A stretch of DNA of 64,000 bases. It comes from Verrucomicrobiia bacterium (GTDB taxonomy: Bacteria; Verrucomicrobiota; Verrucomicrobiia; Limisphaerales; JADLHS01). The stretch covers positions 1 through 64,000 of the forward strand of contig WYBW01000094.1 of the NCBI GenBank assembly GCA_011525685.1, in the 5' to 3' direction. The position numbers were made by a program, and so were the translations under genes. The notes beneath the pieces are model-generated. The model ran no database searches. It saw nothing but the letters and a program-made list of their open reading frames with translations, and had not been told where the DNA came from. Position 1 is the stretch's first letter, and every line of letters starts with the position of its first letter. Shown one piece after another: positions 1 to 8,609 of this stretch.

Positions 1-377
1 CTGCATGCGCGTAATCAGCAGAAACACGGCTCGTGGGTCATCCAAATCCTCACGTCACCGCAGGCCAAACCGGTGTGAACAACTTTTATGAAAAAGCCAT
101 TTACAACCCAGAGAACATCTCAGGCCGCTTCAACGCGGAGTTTGCAGGCCGACGCGGAAGCGGCGTGAACGCCGCGCGCCAAAGTCGCCAAGGACCAGGC
201 TTTCAAGCTGCGCTCTCAGGCTGCGCTTGACCCGGGCGGTCAAATCCGCATCCTATGCGCCCCGGCAATCATCCGTCGCGTCGCACCCGCGGGTTTTTCG
301 GCCAGTGTTTCCCGGTCGCAACAGAAACGTGGGCTTGTTATCTTTGCGCCGTGGACGAGCCGGGGTTCATTTACGAT
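1..377. other. Non-coding start of window, upstream of typA
   Basis: No convincing gene is visible. The only recognisable content is the palindromic repeat at 121-193. Short open frames here are low-complexity and have no plausible start context. Confidence 0.5.
121..193. repeat. Dispersed palindromic repeat A, copy 1
   Basis: This 73-base stretch matches the reverse complement of 52839-52911 with only a few mismatches. Its core is a perfect hairpin, GCGGCG-TGAA-CGCCGC, at 160-175. It lies upstream of typA, whereas the other copy lies in the gap between an antiporter and yggU. It carries no ORF and looks like a REP-type element. Confidence 0.75.
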
Positions 378-2213
378 ATGCAACACATTCGAAACATCGC
401 GATCATCGCGCACGTGGACCACGGCAAGACCACCTTGGTGGATTGCCTGCTCAAACAGTCCGGCACCTTCCGCGCCAACGAGGCCAAGGCCAGCGAGGAA
501 CGCATCATGGACTCGATGGACCTCGAACGCGAGAAGGGCATCACCATCCGCGCCAAGAACGCGGCCTTCAAATACAAGAACTTTCACGTGAACATCGTGG
601 ACACGCCCGGCCACGCGGATTTTGGCGGCGAAGTCGAGCGCATCATGAACATGATTGACGGCGTGCTGCTGGTGGTGGACGCCGCGGAAGGGCCGCAGGC
701 GCAGACGCGCTTCGTGCTCCGCAAGGCGCTCGAGGCCGGCGCGAAACCGATTGTCGTCATCAACAAAATTGACCGCGACAACGCAAATCCCAAGAAGGTG
801 CTCGATCAGGTGTTCGAGCTGTTCATCTCGCTCAACGCCACGGACGAGCAACTGGATTTTCCGTTCGTCTATTGCTCGGCGAAGGCCGGTTTCGCCAAGA
901 CCGAACTCGAACACATCAGCGGCACGATGGAGCCGCTCTTCGATGCCATCGTCAAACACATCCCGCCGCCGCGCGCGAAAGCGGGCGAGGGTTTTCAAAT
1001 CCTGGTGGCCAACCTGGACTACTCGGATTACCTCGGGCGCATCGCGTTTGGAAAGATCGTCGAGGGCAAGGTCAAGGTGGGCGATGCCGCCGTCTGCCTG
1101 CATGGTCATGGCAAGGTCACGCCCGGCAAGATCACGATGATTTACCATTTCGAGGGTTTGAAGCGGATCGAAATCGAGGAAGCCCACGCGGGTGACATTG
1201 TGGGCATCACCGGTTTTGAGGACGTGTTCATCGGCGAAACCATCGCGGACAAACCGGAGCGCGGCGCGCTGCCTTACATCCCGATTGATCCGCCGACGAT
1301 TCAGATGGAGTTCGCCGTGAACGACGGCCCGCTGGCCGGTCAGGACGGCAAACTGGTCACCGCGCGCCACATCTGGGAGCGGCTCGAAAAAGAGATCCGC
1401 ACCAACGTGGCGCTCCGCATCGCGCAGACCAGCGACCCGAAGGTATTCACGGTGTCCGGCCGCGGCGAAATGCAGATTGCCATCCTGGTCGAGCAGATGC
1501 GCCGTGAAGGTTACGAGGTTTTGGTGTCCCGCCCCGAGGTTCTTTGGAAGAAAGGGCCAAATGGGGAGGCGCTTGAACCCATCGAAAAACTGTTTGTTGA
1601 AATCCCCCAGGAAAACATGGGCGCGATCATGGAGAACCTCGCCTTTCGCAAGGCGGAGATCACGAACATGAACCATCACGGCAACCAAGTCACGGTGGAG
1701 GCGTTGATCCCCATGCGCGGGCTGATCGGTTTTGAAACCGATCTGGTGAACCAGACGCGCGGCCTCGGGGTGATGAGTCATCTCTTCCACGAGTACGGTC
1801 CCGATCGTGGGGAGATTGCCGCACGCAAGAACGGTTCACTCGTCTCGATGGATTCCGGCGAAGCCACCTCGTACGCGTTGAACATGATCCAGGAGCGCGG
1901 CCGACTCATGGTCGTGCCCGGCGACGCCGTCTATGTCGGCATGATTGTCGGAGAGAACGCCCGCGAGAACGACATTCCGGTCAACCCGGTGAAGGAGAAG
2001 AAGCTCACCAACATGCGTTCCCAGGGTGAGGGCAAGGGGATTCAACTCAACGCGCCGCTCAAACTGAGCCTGGAACGCGCGCTCGAATACATTGACGTGG
2101 ACGAATACGTCGAGGCCACGCCGAAGAACCTGCGCCTGCGCAAGAAGCTTCTGGACGAGAACCAGCGCAAACGCGCCGAGAAAAGTCGCTCGATCAGATT
2201 CCTCGACAATTAG
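378..2213 (+). CDS. typA: Ribosome-associated GTPase TypA/BipA
   Basis: Translational GTPase of 611 residues, the usual length for TypA. It binds ribosomes and acts in 50S maturation and stress adaptation. The P-loop AHVDHGKTT lies at residues 10-18, DTPGHADF (G3) near 75 and NKID (G4) near 129. EF-G-like domains III and V and the TypA C-terminal domain follow. The ATG at 378 is chosen because the family begins directly with the sequence before the P-loop; the frame stays open upstream to 255, but the extra 41 residues look non-coding. The next gene starts about 48 bases downstream and may be co-transcribed. Confidence 0.96.
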   Translation: MQHIRNIAIIAHVDHGKTTLVDCLLKQSGTFRANEAKASEERIMDSMDLEREKGITIRAKNAAFKYKNFHVNIVDTPGHADFGGEVERIMNMIDGVLLVVDAAEGPQAQTRFVLRKALEAGAKPIVVINKIDRDNANPKKVLDQVFELFISLNATDEQLDFPFVYCSAKAGFAKTELEHISGTMEPLFDAIVKHIPPPRAKAGEGFQILVANLDYSDYLGRIAFGKIVEGKVKVGDAAVCLHGHGKVTPGKITMIYHFEGLKRIEIEEAHAGDIVGITGFEDVFIGETIADKPERGALPYIPIDPPTIQMEFAVNDGPLAGQDGKLVTARHIWERLEKEIRTNVALRIAQTSDPKVFTVSGRGEMQIAILVEQMRREGYEVLVSRPEVLWKKGPNGEALEPIEKLFVEIPQENMGAIMENLAFRKAEITNMNHHGNQVTVEALIPMRGLIGFETDLVNQTRGLGVMSHLFHEYGPDRGEIAARKNGSLVSMDSGEATSYALNMIQERGRLMVVPGDAVYVGMIVGENARENDIPVNPVKEKKLTNMRSQGEGKGIQLNAPLKLSLERALEYIDVDEYVEATPKNLRLRKKLLDENQRKRAEKSRSIRFLDN

Positions 2214-2260
2214 CGCGAGCTGCCCTGAAACCACGCGCCACAGTCGCCCTGCTCCTGCTG

Positions 2261-2911
2261 GTGCCCGTGCCCAGTTTCGGCACGGCGGCGGCGATGTTTT
2301 GGTGGCCCGAGTTGACCCTTGGCAAGGCCATCTTTTTCGCGGCCAAAGTCTGGCTCGTGTTGCTGCCGTTGGTTTGGCGGCTGCTCGTGGATCGCGAACC
2401 CTTGAGCTGGTCGCCCGCGCGGCACGGCGGATTCGGCCTCGCCATCGCCTCCGGTGTGTTGATTGCATTGGTGATCTTCGGCGCTTATGCCCTGATGATG
2501 CACTGGGGAGCCATTGATGCTTCACAGGTCGCGGAGCGCGCCGCAAAGACCGGGCTGAACACAGTGAGCGTCTTTCTCGGTGGCGCGCTTTACTGGATCA
2601 CGGTCAATTCGCTGATGGAAGAATACGTGTGGCGCTGGTTCGTCCTGCGGAAATGCGAAGTGCTGTGGGGCGGCAAAACGGGTCTCGTTGTGGCGGCGCT
2701 GGCGTTTACGGCGCATCATGTGATTGCGCTGGCGGCGCAATTCAACTGGGGCATCACGTTACTGGGTTCGCTCGGTGTGTTCATCGGCGGCGCGACGTGG
2801 AACTGGCTTTATCTCCGGTATCGCTCGATCTGGCCGGGCTACGTCAGCCACGCGATTGTGGACCTTGCGATTTTCCTCATCGGTTACCGGCTGATCTTTG
2901 GTCCGGGCTGA
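2261..2911 (+). CDS. CPBP-family intramembrane glutamic protease
   Basis: Membrane protein of 216 residues with several hydrophobic segments. It carries the three CPBP (Abi/CAAX protease) motifs: EExxxR as EEYVWR near 120-125, FxxxH as FTAHH near 149-153, and HAIVD near 197-201. These residues form the membrane-embedded glutamate active site; the substrate is unknown. The start is a GTG and the frame is open further upstream through a leucine-rich stretch, so the true N-terminus could be slightly longer. Exosortase-related CPBP proteins are an alternative relationship, but no exosortase system is visible nearby. Confidence 0.85.
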   Translation: MPVPSFGTAAAMFWWPELTLGKAIFFAAKVWLVLLPLVWRLLVDREPLSWSPARHGGFGLAIASGVLIALVIFGAYALMMHWGAIDASQVAERAAKTGLNTVSVFLGGALYWITVNSLMEEYVWRWFVLRKCEVLWGGKTGLVVAALAFTAHHVIALAAQFNWGITLLGSLGVFIGGATWNWLYLRYRSIWPGYVSHAIVDLAIFLIGYRLIFGPG

Positions 2912-3019
2912 ACTCGGGCGCTCGCAGCGCGTTGACAAGCCGGTCTGCGGCGGATGACCAGGCCACACGGATGTGCGCGTCATTGAATTACCGGCTGATT
3001 TCGGCACAATCCGGCCCGC

Positions 3020-4150
3020 ATGGGCGACGTCCATATCCAGTCCTTGACGCGGCAGGGCACCGACCTGCGCCGTTTTATCGGCGTGAGCCACGCCATCTAC
3101 CGGGACGATCCGTATTGGGTCGCCCCGTTGCGGTTTGATTTCGAGAAGATGTTTTCCGACGCGAATCCGCTGTTCGAGCACGCGGAGATGGAGTTGTGGG
3201 TGGCGCAAAAGGACGGTCGCGACGTGGGGCGCATCGCCGGGATCGTGGACCGGCATTTCAACGAGTTTCACCAGGACCGGGCGGCGTTCTTCGGATTCTT
3301 CGAGTGCGTCAACGACCACGCCGTGAGCCGGCAACTTTTCACCACCGTTTGCGACTGGGCGCGCGGCAAAGGGCTGAGACACATCCTGGGGCCATTGAAC
3401 CCCACGACCAACGAGGAGTGCGGCCTGCTGGTCGAGGGCTTTGATTCTTCCCCGGTTTTCATGATGACCTACAACCCGCCCTATTACGCGGACCTGGTTG
3501 CCGATGCGGGATTCGTCAAGGGAAAAAACCTGCTGGCTTTCACGATTGACCTGGCGGACACGCCGATGGAGCGGTTCGAGCGCATCGCCGCCAAGCTCAA
3601 CCGCCGCGCGCCTGACGTCCGCGTCGTCCGCGTGACGCGGCGCAACTTGGCGTCGGCGCTCGCGGAGGTGAAGGAGATTTACAACGAAGCGTGGAAGAAC
3701 AACTGGGGTTTCGTGCCGATGACCGGCGACGAGATCAGTTTCCTGGCCAGCCGCCTCAAACCGTTGTTGACCGAGGGGCTGGCCTACCTGGCCCGCAACG
3801 CCCATGAACCGGCCGGCTTTCTCCTGGCGATGCCGGATTTCAACCTGGCCATCAAGCCGCTCAAGGGACGGCTGTTGACTCCCAAGCTGTTTGGCGCGCT
3901 CCCCTACCTGCTGGGGTGGAAAGTGCCGAACTCGTGTCGCATCCTGACGCTCGGGGTCAAGGAAAAGTACCAGGGCCGCGGAATCGAAACGGCGATGCTG
4001 GCCGAAGGACTGCGGGCGGGGTTCAAGCTGGGCATCCGCACGGTGGAGGCGTCCTGGATTCTGGAGGACAACGTCGGGGTGCAACGGTTGATCGCGTTGT
4101 TCGGTGGCAAGCCCTACAAGACCTACCGCATCTACGACCGGCCACTTTGA
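3020..4150 (+). CDS. GNAT-fold N-acetyltransferase-like protein
   Basis: Cytosolic protein of 376 residues with no signal peptide. The C-terminal half has a GNAT-like acyl-CoA-binding signature: ILTLGVKEKYQGRGIETAML near residues 310-329 contains the Q/RxxGxG/A-type loop. The N-terminal half contains GPLNPTTNEECGLLVEGF, as in the YghO-like family of large GNAT proteins. The acceptor substrate is unknown. The ATG at 3020 is well placed after a 108-base gap. The gene stands alone between the CPBP gene and a repeat-containing spacer. Confidence 0.75.
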   Translation: MGDVHIQSLTRQGTDLRRFIGVSHAIYRDDPYWVAPLRFDFEKMFSDANPLFEHAEMELWVAQKDGRDVGRIAGIVDRHFNEFHQDRAAFFGFFECVNDHAVSRQLFTTVCDWARGKGLRHILGPLNPTTNEECGLLVEGFDSSPVFMMTYNPPYYADLVADAGFVKGKNLLAFTIDLADTPMERFERIAAKLNRRAPDVRVVRVTRRNLASALAEVKEIYNEAWKNNWGFVPMTGDEISFLASRLKPLLTEGLAYLARNAHEPAGFLLAMPDFNLAIKPLKGRLLTPKLFGALPYLLGWKVPNSCRILTLGVKEKYQGRGIETAMLAEGLRAGFKLGIRTVEASWILEDNVGVQRLIALFGGKPYKTYRIYDRPL

Positions 4151-4232
4151 CGAGTGCATGGGAAACCCCGCTGCGGCGAAAAGAAGACATTTGAGACTTC
4201 CGCAAGTCGGCCTTTCCTACCGGGCGAAACGC

Positions 4233-4386
4233 GTAGGACAGTCGCGGCGTCTGTCTCAAGATTCAAATCTACCGCAACAGCGGTTTGGGCTCGCAAGTCA
4301 GCCTTGCACGAGCATCAAGACCGGTTGACACCGCAGTCGTACGAGGGTTCCTCGGAGATGGAGACAGGCGCGACGCCTGTCCCACA
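4233..4386. repeat. Inverted pair of short palindromes (family C)
   Basis: Two related palindromes face each other in the 289-base spacer before the lipid A genes. One is at 4233-4258 (core GACAGTCGCGGCGTCTGTC) and the other at 4361-4386 (core GACAGGCGCGACGCCTGTC). The reverse complement of the first resembles the second, including the flanking GAGACAG and GTCC bases. They may fold into one long structure or be two insertions of the same element. Confidence 0.6.
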
Positions 4387-4439
4387 CCGCGTTGCATTTC
4401 CCCTTTCAGCCGTGCCACGGCGTTGGCAGACTGCGTGCG

Positions 4440-5510
4440 ATGGGAATTGACGATGGACGATCGAATGTTGACCGCATCAGAGTAGCCGTGCTCGGCACAG
4501 GCTCGCTCGGCAAGGAACACGTGCGCATTTATGCCGAGTTGGCGGCCGCCGGGCAGGTGGAACTAACGGGGGTTTTCGATGCCTCGGCCGAGGCGGCGCG
4601 AAAGGTGGCGGCAAAACACAACACGCGCGCCTTCGATTCCATCGAGGAGTTAGCCGGGGCGGCCGACGCCGTCAGTGTGGTGACCCCCACCGTGACCCAT
4701 TTTGAACTTGCCCGGATGCTGTTGGCGCGCGGCAAACACGTGTTGGTCGAGAAGCCGATGACCAACAACACCGCGCAGGCCGCCGAACTGGTCGAGTTGG
4801 CGCAAAGCCGGAATCTCCTGCTCCAAGTCGGCCACGTGGAGCGGTTCAATCCCGTCTTCAAGTATCTCGAAGCCGCCGCCGCGCAACCACGGTTCATTGA
4901 GACGCACCGCTTGTCGCCTTACCCCGCCCGCAGCACGGACATTGGCGTGGTGCTGGATTTGATGATTCACGATCTGGACGTGGTGCTCGCCTTTGTGAAA
5001 TCGCCGGTGACGAGTGTGGATGCCGTGGGGGTGCCGGTGTTGAGCCAGTCGGAGGACATCGCCAACGCGCGGCTGCGCTTCGCCAACGGTTGTGTGGCGA
5101 ATCTGACGGTCAGCCGCGTCAGCCCGGAGCGGATGCGAAAGATCCGCGTGTTCAGCAGCGGCGACACCCCGAGTTACATCTCGCTGGATTACCGGGCGCA
5201 GGAGGGGTTTATCTACCGCATTGCGCGCGACGGCGAGGAGGAAAGCTCGATTCTCAAGAAGGTGCTGGCGGCCAAACTGGGTGTGGGCCGCGATTCGACG
5301 ATTGTGAGCGAGTTTGCCGGCAAACGCATTGTGCGCGAGCCGGTGCCCATCGCCAAAGAAGAGCCGCTCAAGCTGGAACTGCGGCATTTTGTGGACTGCG
5401 TGCGCCAGAAACTGACCCCGCTGGTCAGCGGCGAGTCGGCGAAACGCGCACTGGACCTGGCGTTTGAAATCACCCGGCAGGTGCGGCAAAGCGGATGGGA
5501 AACAGCGTAA
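4440..5510 (+). CDS. Gfo/Idh/MocA oxidoreductase beside lpxB, GnnA-like
   Basis: NAD(P)-dependent dehydrogenase of 356 residues. A Rossmann motif (AVLGTGSLGKEH) lies near the N-terminus, and the Gfo/Idh signature EKPM is near residues 104-107. The substrate-domain pattern DLMIHDLDVV follows. It sits immediately before lpxB, with a gap of 16 bases. In some bacteria a Gfo/Idh enzyme in this position (GnnA) oxidises UDP-GlcNAc at C3 so that 2,3-diamino lipid A can be made. That role is inferred from context; the partner aminotransferase GnnB is not in the window. The start is uncertain because the frame is open upstream into a palindrome. Confidence 0.8.
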   Translation: MGIDDGRSNVDRIRVAVLGTGSLGKEHVRIYAELAAAGQVELTGVFDASAEAARKVAAKHNTRAFDSIEELAGAADAVSVVTPTVTHFELARMLLARGKHVLVEKPMTNNTAQAAELVELAQSRNLLLQVGHVERFNPVFKYLEAAAAQPRFIETHRLSPYPARSTDIGVVLDLMIHDLDVVLAFVKSPVTSVDAVGVPVLSQSEDIANARLRFANGCVANLTVSRVSPERMRKIRVFSSGDTPSYISLDYRAQEGFIYRIARDGEEESSILKKVLAAKLGVGRDSTIVSEFAGKRIVREPVPIAKEEPLKLELRHFVDCVRQKLTPLVSGESAKRALDLAFEITRQVRQSGWETA

Positions 5511-5526
5511 CGGGCCGCTGACCGCG

Positions 5527-6729
5527 ATGAAGCCGCGTTCGTTCATGTTGATTGCCGGTGAGGCCAGCGGAGATCGGCTGGCGGCGGAACTGGTGGGCGC
5601 CCTGCGGGAACGGGTGTTGCGCGACGCGCGCGACCTGTCCACGGACCTGCAACCCTTGCGCACGGAACTGGCGCCGCACTTCTGCGGCGCCGGCGGACCG
5701 CAGATGCAGGCGGCCGGTGTGGACCTGGTGTTCGACATGACGCAGCACGCGGTGATCGGCCTGGCCGAAGTGCTCAGGAGCATCCTCGAGTTCCGACGCT
5801 TGTTCTGGCGGCTGTTTCGTTTCGCGATTGACCGGCAGCCGGAGGTGATCATCGGTGTGGATTATGGCGGTTTTAACCTGCGCTTTGGCCAGGCGATCAA
5901 ACGATACGTCCGCCGCCATCGGAAGGAATTCACACCGTGGAATCCCAAGTTGGTGCAATTCGTTTCGCCTCAAGTCTGGGCGTCGCGACCAGGCCGCGCC
6001 TGGACGCTGGCGGAGAATTACGATTTGCTGTTGAGCATCTTCCCGTTCGAGAAGGATTGGTATGCCCGACGGGTGCCGGGTTTGCGCGTGGAGTTCGTGG
6101 GTCATCCGCTGGTCGGAAGAACTGTCGCGCTCCCAGGGGCTGGCGCGAAGCCAGGGAACGGAACGTCAGTGGTCTTGTTGCCCGGCAGCCGCGATGGCGA
6201 GGTGCGGCGGCACCTGCCTCTGGTCACGGGTGCGTTCACATTGATGCGCAAGGAGATTCCATCGCTCCGGGGCAGATTGGTGTTGCCGTCGCCCGCGTTG
6301 GTGGAGATGGCCCGGTCACACGGGTTGCCCCAAGGCCTGCAACTCCAGAGCGGCGATCTGACGGAGGCGCTGGCGCGGGCTGACTTAGGCATCACCAAGT
6401 CCGGAACCATCACGATGGAATGTGCCTTGGCAGGTCTGCCGGCGGTGGTGTTTTACCGGACGTCATGGCCCACGTACTGGGTTGGCAGACAACTTGTCAG
6501 CGTGCCTTATCTGGCGATGCCCAACCTGCTCGCCGGCGAGGCGGTGTATCCGGAGTTTGTCCAGCACGCCGCCACACCGGAACGGCTCGCGGGCGCGGCG
6601 CTGGTCTTGATGCGGGATGCCAAACGCCGGGAATTGATCCGGGCGAAGTTGAAGCAAGTGACCGCGGCGTTGGGGTCGCCCGGCGCGATTGCCCGCGCGG
6701 CGGACGCCATTGTCAGTCTCCTCAACTAA
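5527..6729 (+). CDS. lpxB: Lipid-A-disaccharide synthase
   Basis: GT19 glycosyltransferase of 400 residues. It condenses UDP-2,3-diacylglucosamine with lipid X in lipid A synthesis at the inner-membrane face. The family hallmark GEASGD is at residues 10-15. Other matching stretches are CGAGGPQMQAAG, QFVSPQVWASRPGR, GHPLV, LLPGSRDGEV and the nucleotide-binding KSGTITMECAL. A short extra loop, ALPGAGAKPGNG, after GHPLV is encoded by bases that form a small hairpin. The ATG at 5527 is chosen because upstream residues overlap the previous gene and are not family-like. This shows that the organism makes lipopolysaccharide. Confidence 0.93.
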   Translation: MKPRSFMLIAGEASGDRLAAELVGALRERVLRDARDLSTDLQPLRTELAPHFCGAGGPQMQAAGVDLVFDMTQHAVIGLAEVLRSILEFRRLFWRLFRFAIDRQPEVIIGVDYGGFNLRFGQAIKRYVRRHRKEFTPWNPKLVQFVSPQVWASRPGRAWTLAENYDLLLSIFPFEKDWYARRVPGLRVEFVGHPLVGRTVALPGAGAKPGNGTSVVLLPGSRDGEVRRHLPLVTGAFTLMRKEIPSLRGRLVLPSPALVEMARSHGLPQGLQLQSGDLTEALARADLGITKSGTITMECALAGLPAVVFYRTSWPTYWVGRQLVSVPYLAMPNLLAGEAVYPEFVQHAATPERLAGAALVLMRDAKRRELIRAKLKQVTAALGSPGAIARAADAIVSLLN

Positions 6730-6803
6730 AGGAGCTCACACATCCGGCGCGGATCAAGGCCAAGGGAATCTCCTTTCTTCTGGCTGGTGTCACGGCTTGA
6801 GCC

Positions 6804-7160
6804 TTGATCTGGCTCGAACATCCGACATGGAAATTGGCCGCGCTGCTGGCTGTCGCGATCTGGTGCTTTTGCCGCTTCTGCTACTTCGCATTCCAAGTCA
6901 TCGAGAAATATGTGAATCCCAGCTACGAGTCTTCAGGGCTTTGGTCGGTGGGACGATGTCTGATTGGCAAGCGGGCAAGGCGCGATCAGACGGCGGGCCG
7001 ATGGTTGCGATCCAAGCTCCGCGACGTTCTCAGGATGATTTCTTGCGAAAGACGACGACGTGCTGCCACGGCAGTGTACCGATGGTTTCCACCCATTCGA
7101 GCGGATGCACGCTCATCTCTTTTCGGACTTGGGCTTCGGTCATTTTGTGGACGCGCTTGA
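6804..7160 (+). CDS. Possible small membrane protein after lpxB
   Basis: A TTG-initiated frame of 118 codons. The first 50 residues look protein-like: a tryptophan- and cysteine-rich transmembrane helix (LAALLAVAIWCFCRFCYFAF), then VIEKYVNPSYESSGLWS. After about residue 60 it becomes arginine-rich and runs on the strand opposite the 3' end of the methyltransferase gene, so the natural protein is probably about 60 residues and the tail an accident or frameshift. I do not recognise a family. Confidence 0.35.
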   Translation: MIWLEHPTWKLAALLAVAIWCFCRFCYFAFQVIEKYVNPSYESSGLWSVGRCLIGKRARRDQTAGRWLRSKLRDVLRMISCERRRRAATAVYRWFPPIRADARSSLFGLGLRSFCGRA

Positions 7161-7785
7161 TGGGCACATTCGGGTCTTCAGCGCGGAATTCGACGAACAC
7201 CATGCGCCCACCTGATTTCAAGGCCTGGCACATGGCTTCCACCATTTCAAAGGGATGCTCGAATTCGTGATAGACGTCCACCATCAGGATCAGGTCGAGG
7301 CTGGCGCGCGACAGGCGCGGGTCGGTGACCGTGCCGAGCACGGGGCGGACGTTGAAAATGCCGTCGTCGGCCAGTCTGTTGGTGAGCATGTCGAGCATCT
7401 CCCGCTGAATCTCCACGGCATACACAATTCCGTCGGTGCCGACGGCCTTAGCCAGGCGCCGGGTGTAATAGCCCGTGCCTGCGCCAATGTCCGCAACGGC
7501 ATCGCCCGCTCTCAGTTTGAGCGCTGGTACGAGCAAGTCAGGGCGTTCCTCCTGCTCGCGTTCGGGACGTTCCAGCCAGTCGGCGCCTTGATGCCCCATG
7601 ACGTGCGCGATTTCGCGTCCCATGTAGAACTTGCCAATGCCGTTGGGGTCGTGCTCAGCTCGTCGCTCATAGCGCGAAACCGGCGGTGCCAAAAGTATGT
7701 CCGCGCACCATCCAACCGGCGGCAAACAGCAAACGGCACACAGAAACGGCAACAAGAGACTTCTCGAAGGAATCAGTCGTGACAT
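7030..7785 (-). CDS. Exported class I SAM-dependent methyltransferase
   Basis: Protein of 251 residues with an N-terminal signal peptide (hydrophobic core LLLPFLCAVCCL, likely cleavage after residues 27-28). A Rossmann methyltransferase domain follows: motif I VADIGAGTG at 97-105, an acidic post-I strand (VYAVEI), and ILMVDVYHEFEHP as motif IV. Methyltransferases need cytosolic SAM, so export is notable; related proteins of this architecture occur in several Gram-negatives with unknown substrates. It is transcribed alone, convergent to the lpxB side. Confidence 0.75.
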   Translation of the reverse strand: MSRLIPSRSLLLPFLCAVCCLPPVGWCADILLAPPVSRYERRAEHDPNGIGKFYMGREIAHVMGHQGADWLERPEREQEERPDLLVPALKLRAGDAVADIGAGTGYYTRRLAKAVGTDGIVYAVEIQREMLDMLTNRLADDGIFNVRPVLGTVTDPRLSRASLDLILMVDVYHEFEHPFEMVEAMCQALKSGGRMVFVEFRAEDPNVPIKRVHKMTEAQVRKEMSVHPLEWVETIGTLPWQHVVVFRKKSS

Positions 7786-7872
7786 GCGTGAATCTTAGCG
7801 GGTATCTGGCGAGCCGGCGAATCCTATTCTCCGCGGTCGAGGGCGCAGTGGACCAACACCGCGCCCGAGTTG

Positions 7873-8328
7873 TCAGGAGCTTGAAGGCTTCAGCAGTTCG
7901 GTCAGTTTCTTTGCCCGGAACGCGAAGATTCGCTCGACATCGGGACGGACCAGCCACCGATGCACCAGTGCGCCGCCCGGCGCCGCGTAACGAACGTGAT
8001 CCGAGCACAGCGTTCCACCGCCCTTCGGCTCGAACCGATGTTCGTGAACCCACAAGCGATACGGCCCGCGCTGTTGCTCATCCACGAACCGATGCGGCGG
8101 TTGCCAGGCGGTGATTTCTGTGCGCCATCGGATTGGCCAACCGTGTATGCGAAGTTGATAGTCAATCAGGGTGCCGGTTCTCATCTCAATCGGCAAAGGC
8201 GTCAGTATCCTGAACCTCAGCCAGGCCGGGGTGATGGTCTCGAGATTTTGCGCATCCGAGAAGAAGGCAAACACCTTTTCAATTGCGGTCGGCAGCCAGA
8301 GTTCAGAATCAAAGTTGAACACTTTCAC
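7873..8328 (-). CDS. SRPBCC-family ligand-binding protein
   Basis: Protein of 151 residues starting at a GTG (8328); longer starts would overlap the divergent gene at 8383. It has the START/SRPBCC helix-grip pattern. The beginning SELWLPTAIEKVFAFFSDAQNLETITP leads into hydrophobic beta strands (GTLIDYQLRIHGWPIRWRTEI) and a C-terminal amphipathic helix ending RIFAFRAKKLTELL. The family binds hydrophobic ligands, and many members (CDP-paratose epimerase-like) have no known function. It is divergent from the YgaP-like membrane protein, with a 54-base shared promoter space. Confidence 0.75.
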   Translation of the reverse strand: MKVFNFDSELWLPTAIEKVFAFFSDAQNLETITPAWLRFRILTPLPIEMRTGTLIDYQLRIHGWPIRWRTEITAWQPPHRFVDEQQRGPYRLWVHEHRFEPKGGGTLCSDHVRYAAPGGALVHRWLVRPDVERIFAFRAKKLTELLKPSSS

Positions 8329-8382
8329 GCGGCAAACTGGCGCCTGATTTGCCGGCGCGCAAAGGCGTGCTAAACGTTTTCC

Positions 8383-8592
8383 ATGAAAAACTTTTTCCGC
8401 CGCAATCTGGACGGCCGCGGTCGTGCGGTGCGGGCCTTGGCTGGTTTGGCGTTGTTGATCGGCGGGTTGTTTGCCTGCCCGCACAACCTTTGGCTGGCAA
8501 CCGCTTTGATCATCTCCGGCGGATTCGCTTTGTTCGAGGCGGCACGCGGATGGTGCGTGATGCGGGCCTGCGGCATCAAAACGAAGCTTTAA
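8383..8592 (+). CDS. YgaP-like inner membrane protein (DUF2892)
   Basis: Small protein of 69 residues with a basic N-terminus (MKNFFRRNLDGRGR) and two closely spaced transmembrane helices (ALAGLALLIGGLF and WLATALIISGGFALFEA). It ends in a cysteine-containing tail, WCVMRACGI. This matches the YgaP-type transmembrane domain, which also occurs fused to rhodanese domains; no rhodanese is present here. Its end faces that of the CarH-like gene, 17 bases apart. Confidence 0.75.
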   Translation: MKNFFRRNLDGRGRAVRALAGLALLIGGLFACPHNLWLATALIISGGFALFEAARGWCVMRACGIKTKL

Positions 8593-8609
8593 TTTTCCTG
8601 CCGCGAGTT

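Noticed and set aside
240-1790. Long minus-strand open frame (516 codons) opposite typA
   Set aside because: The plus strand encodes an unmistakable TypA; the antisense protein is His/Arg-rich with no domain. High GC content leaves antisense frames open.
2759-4159. Minus-strand frame of 466 codons opposite the GNAT-like gene
   Set aside because: Composition is shadow-like and the plus-strand gene has domain features; it also crosses two genes.
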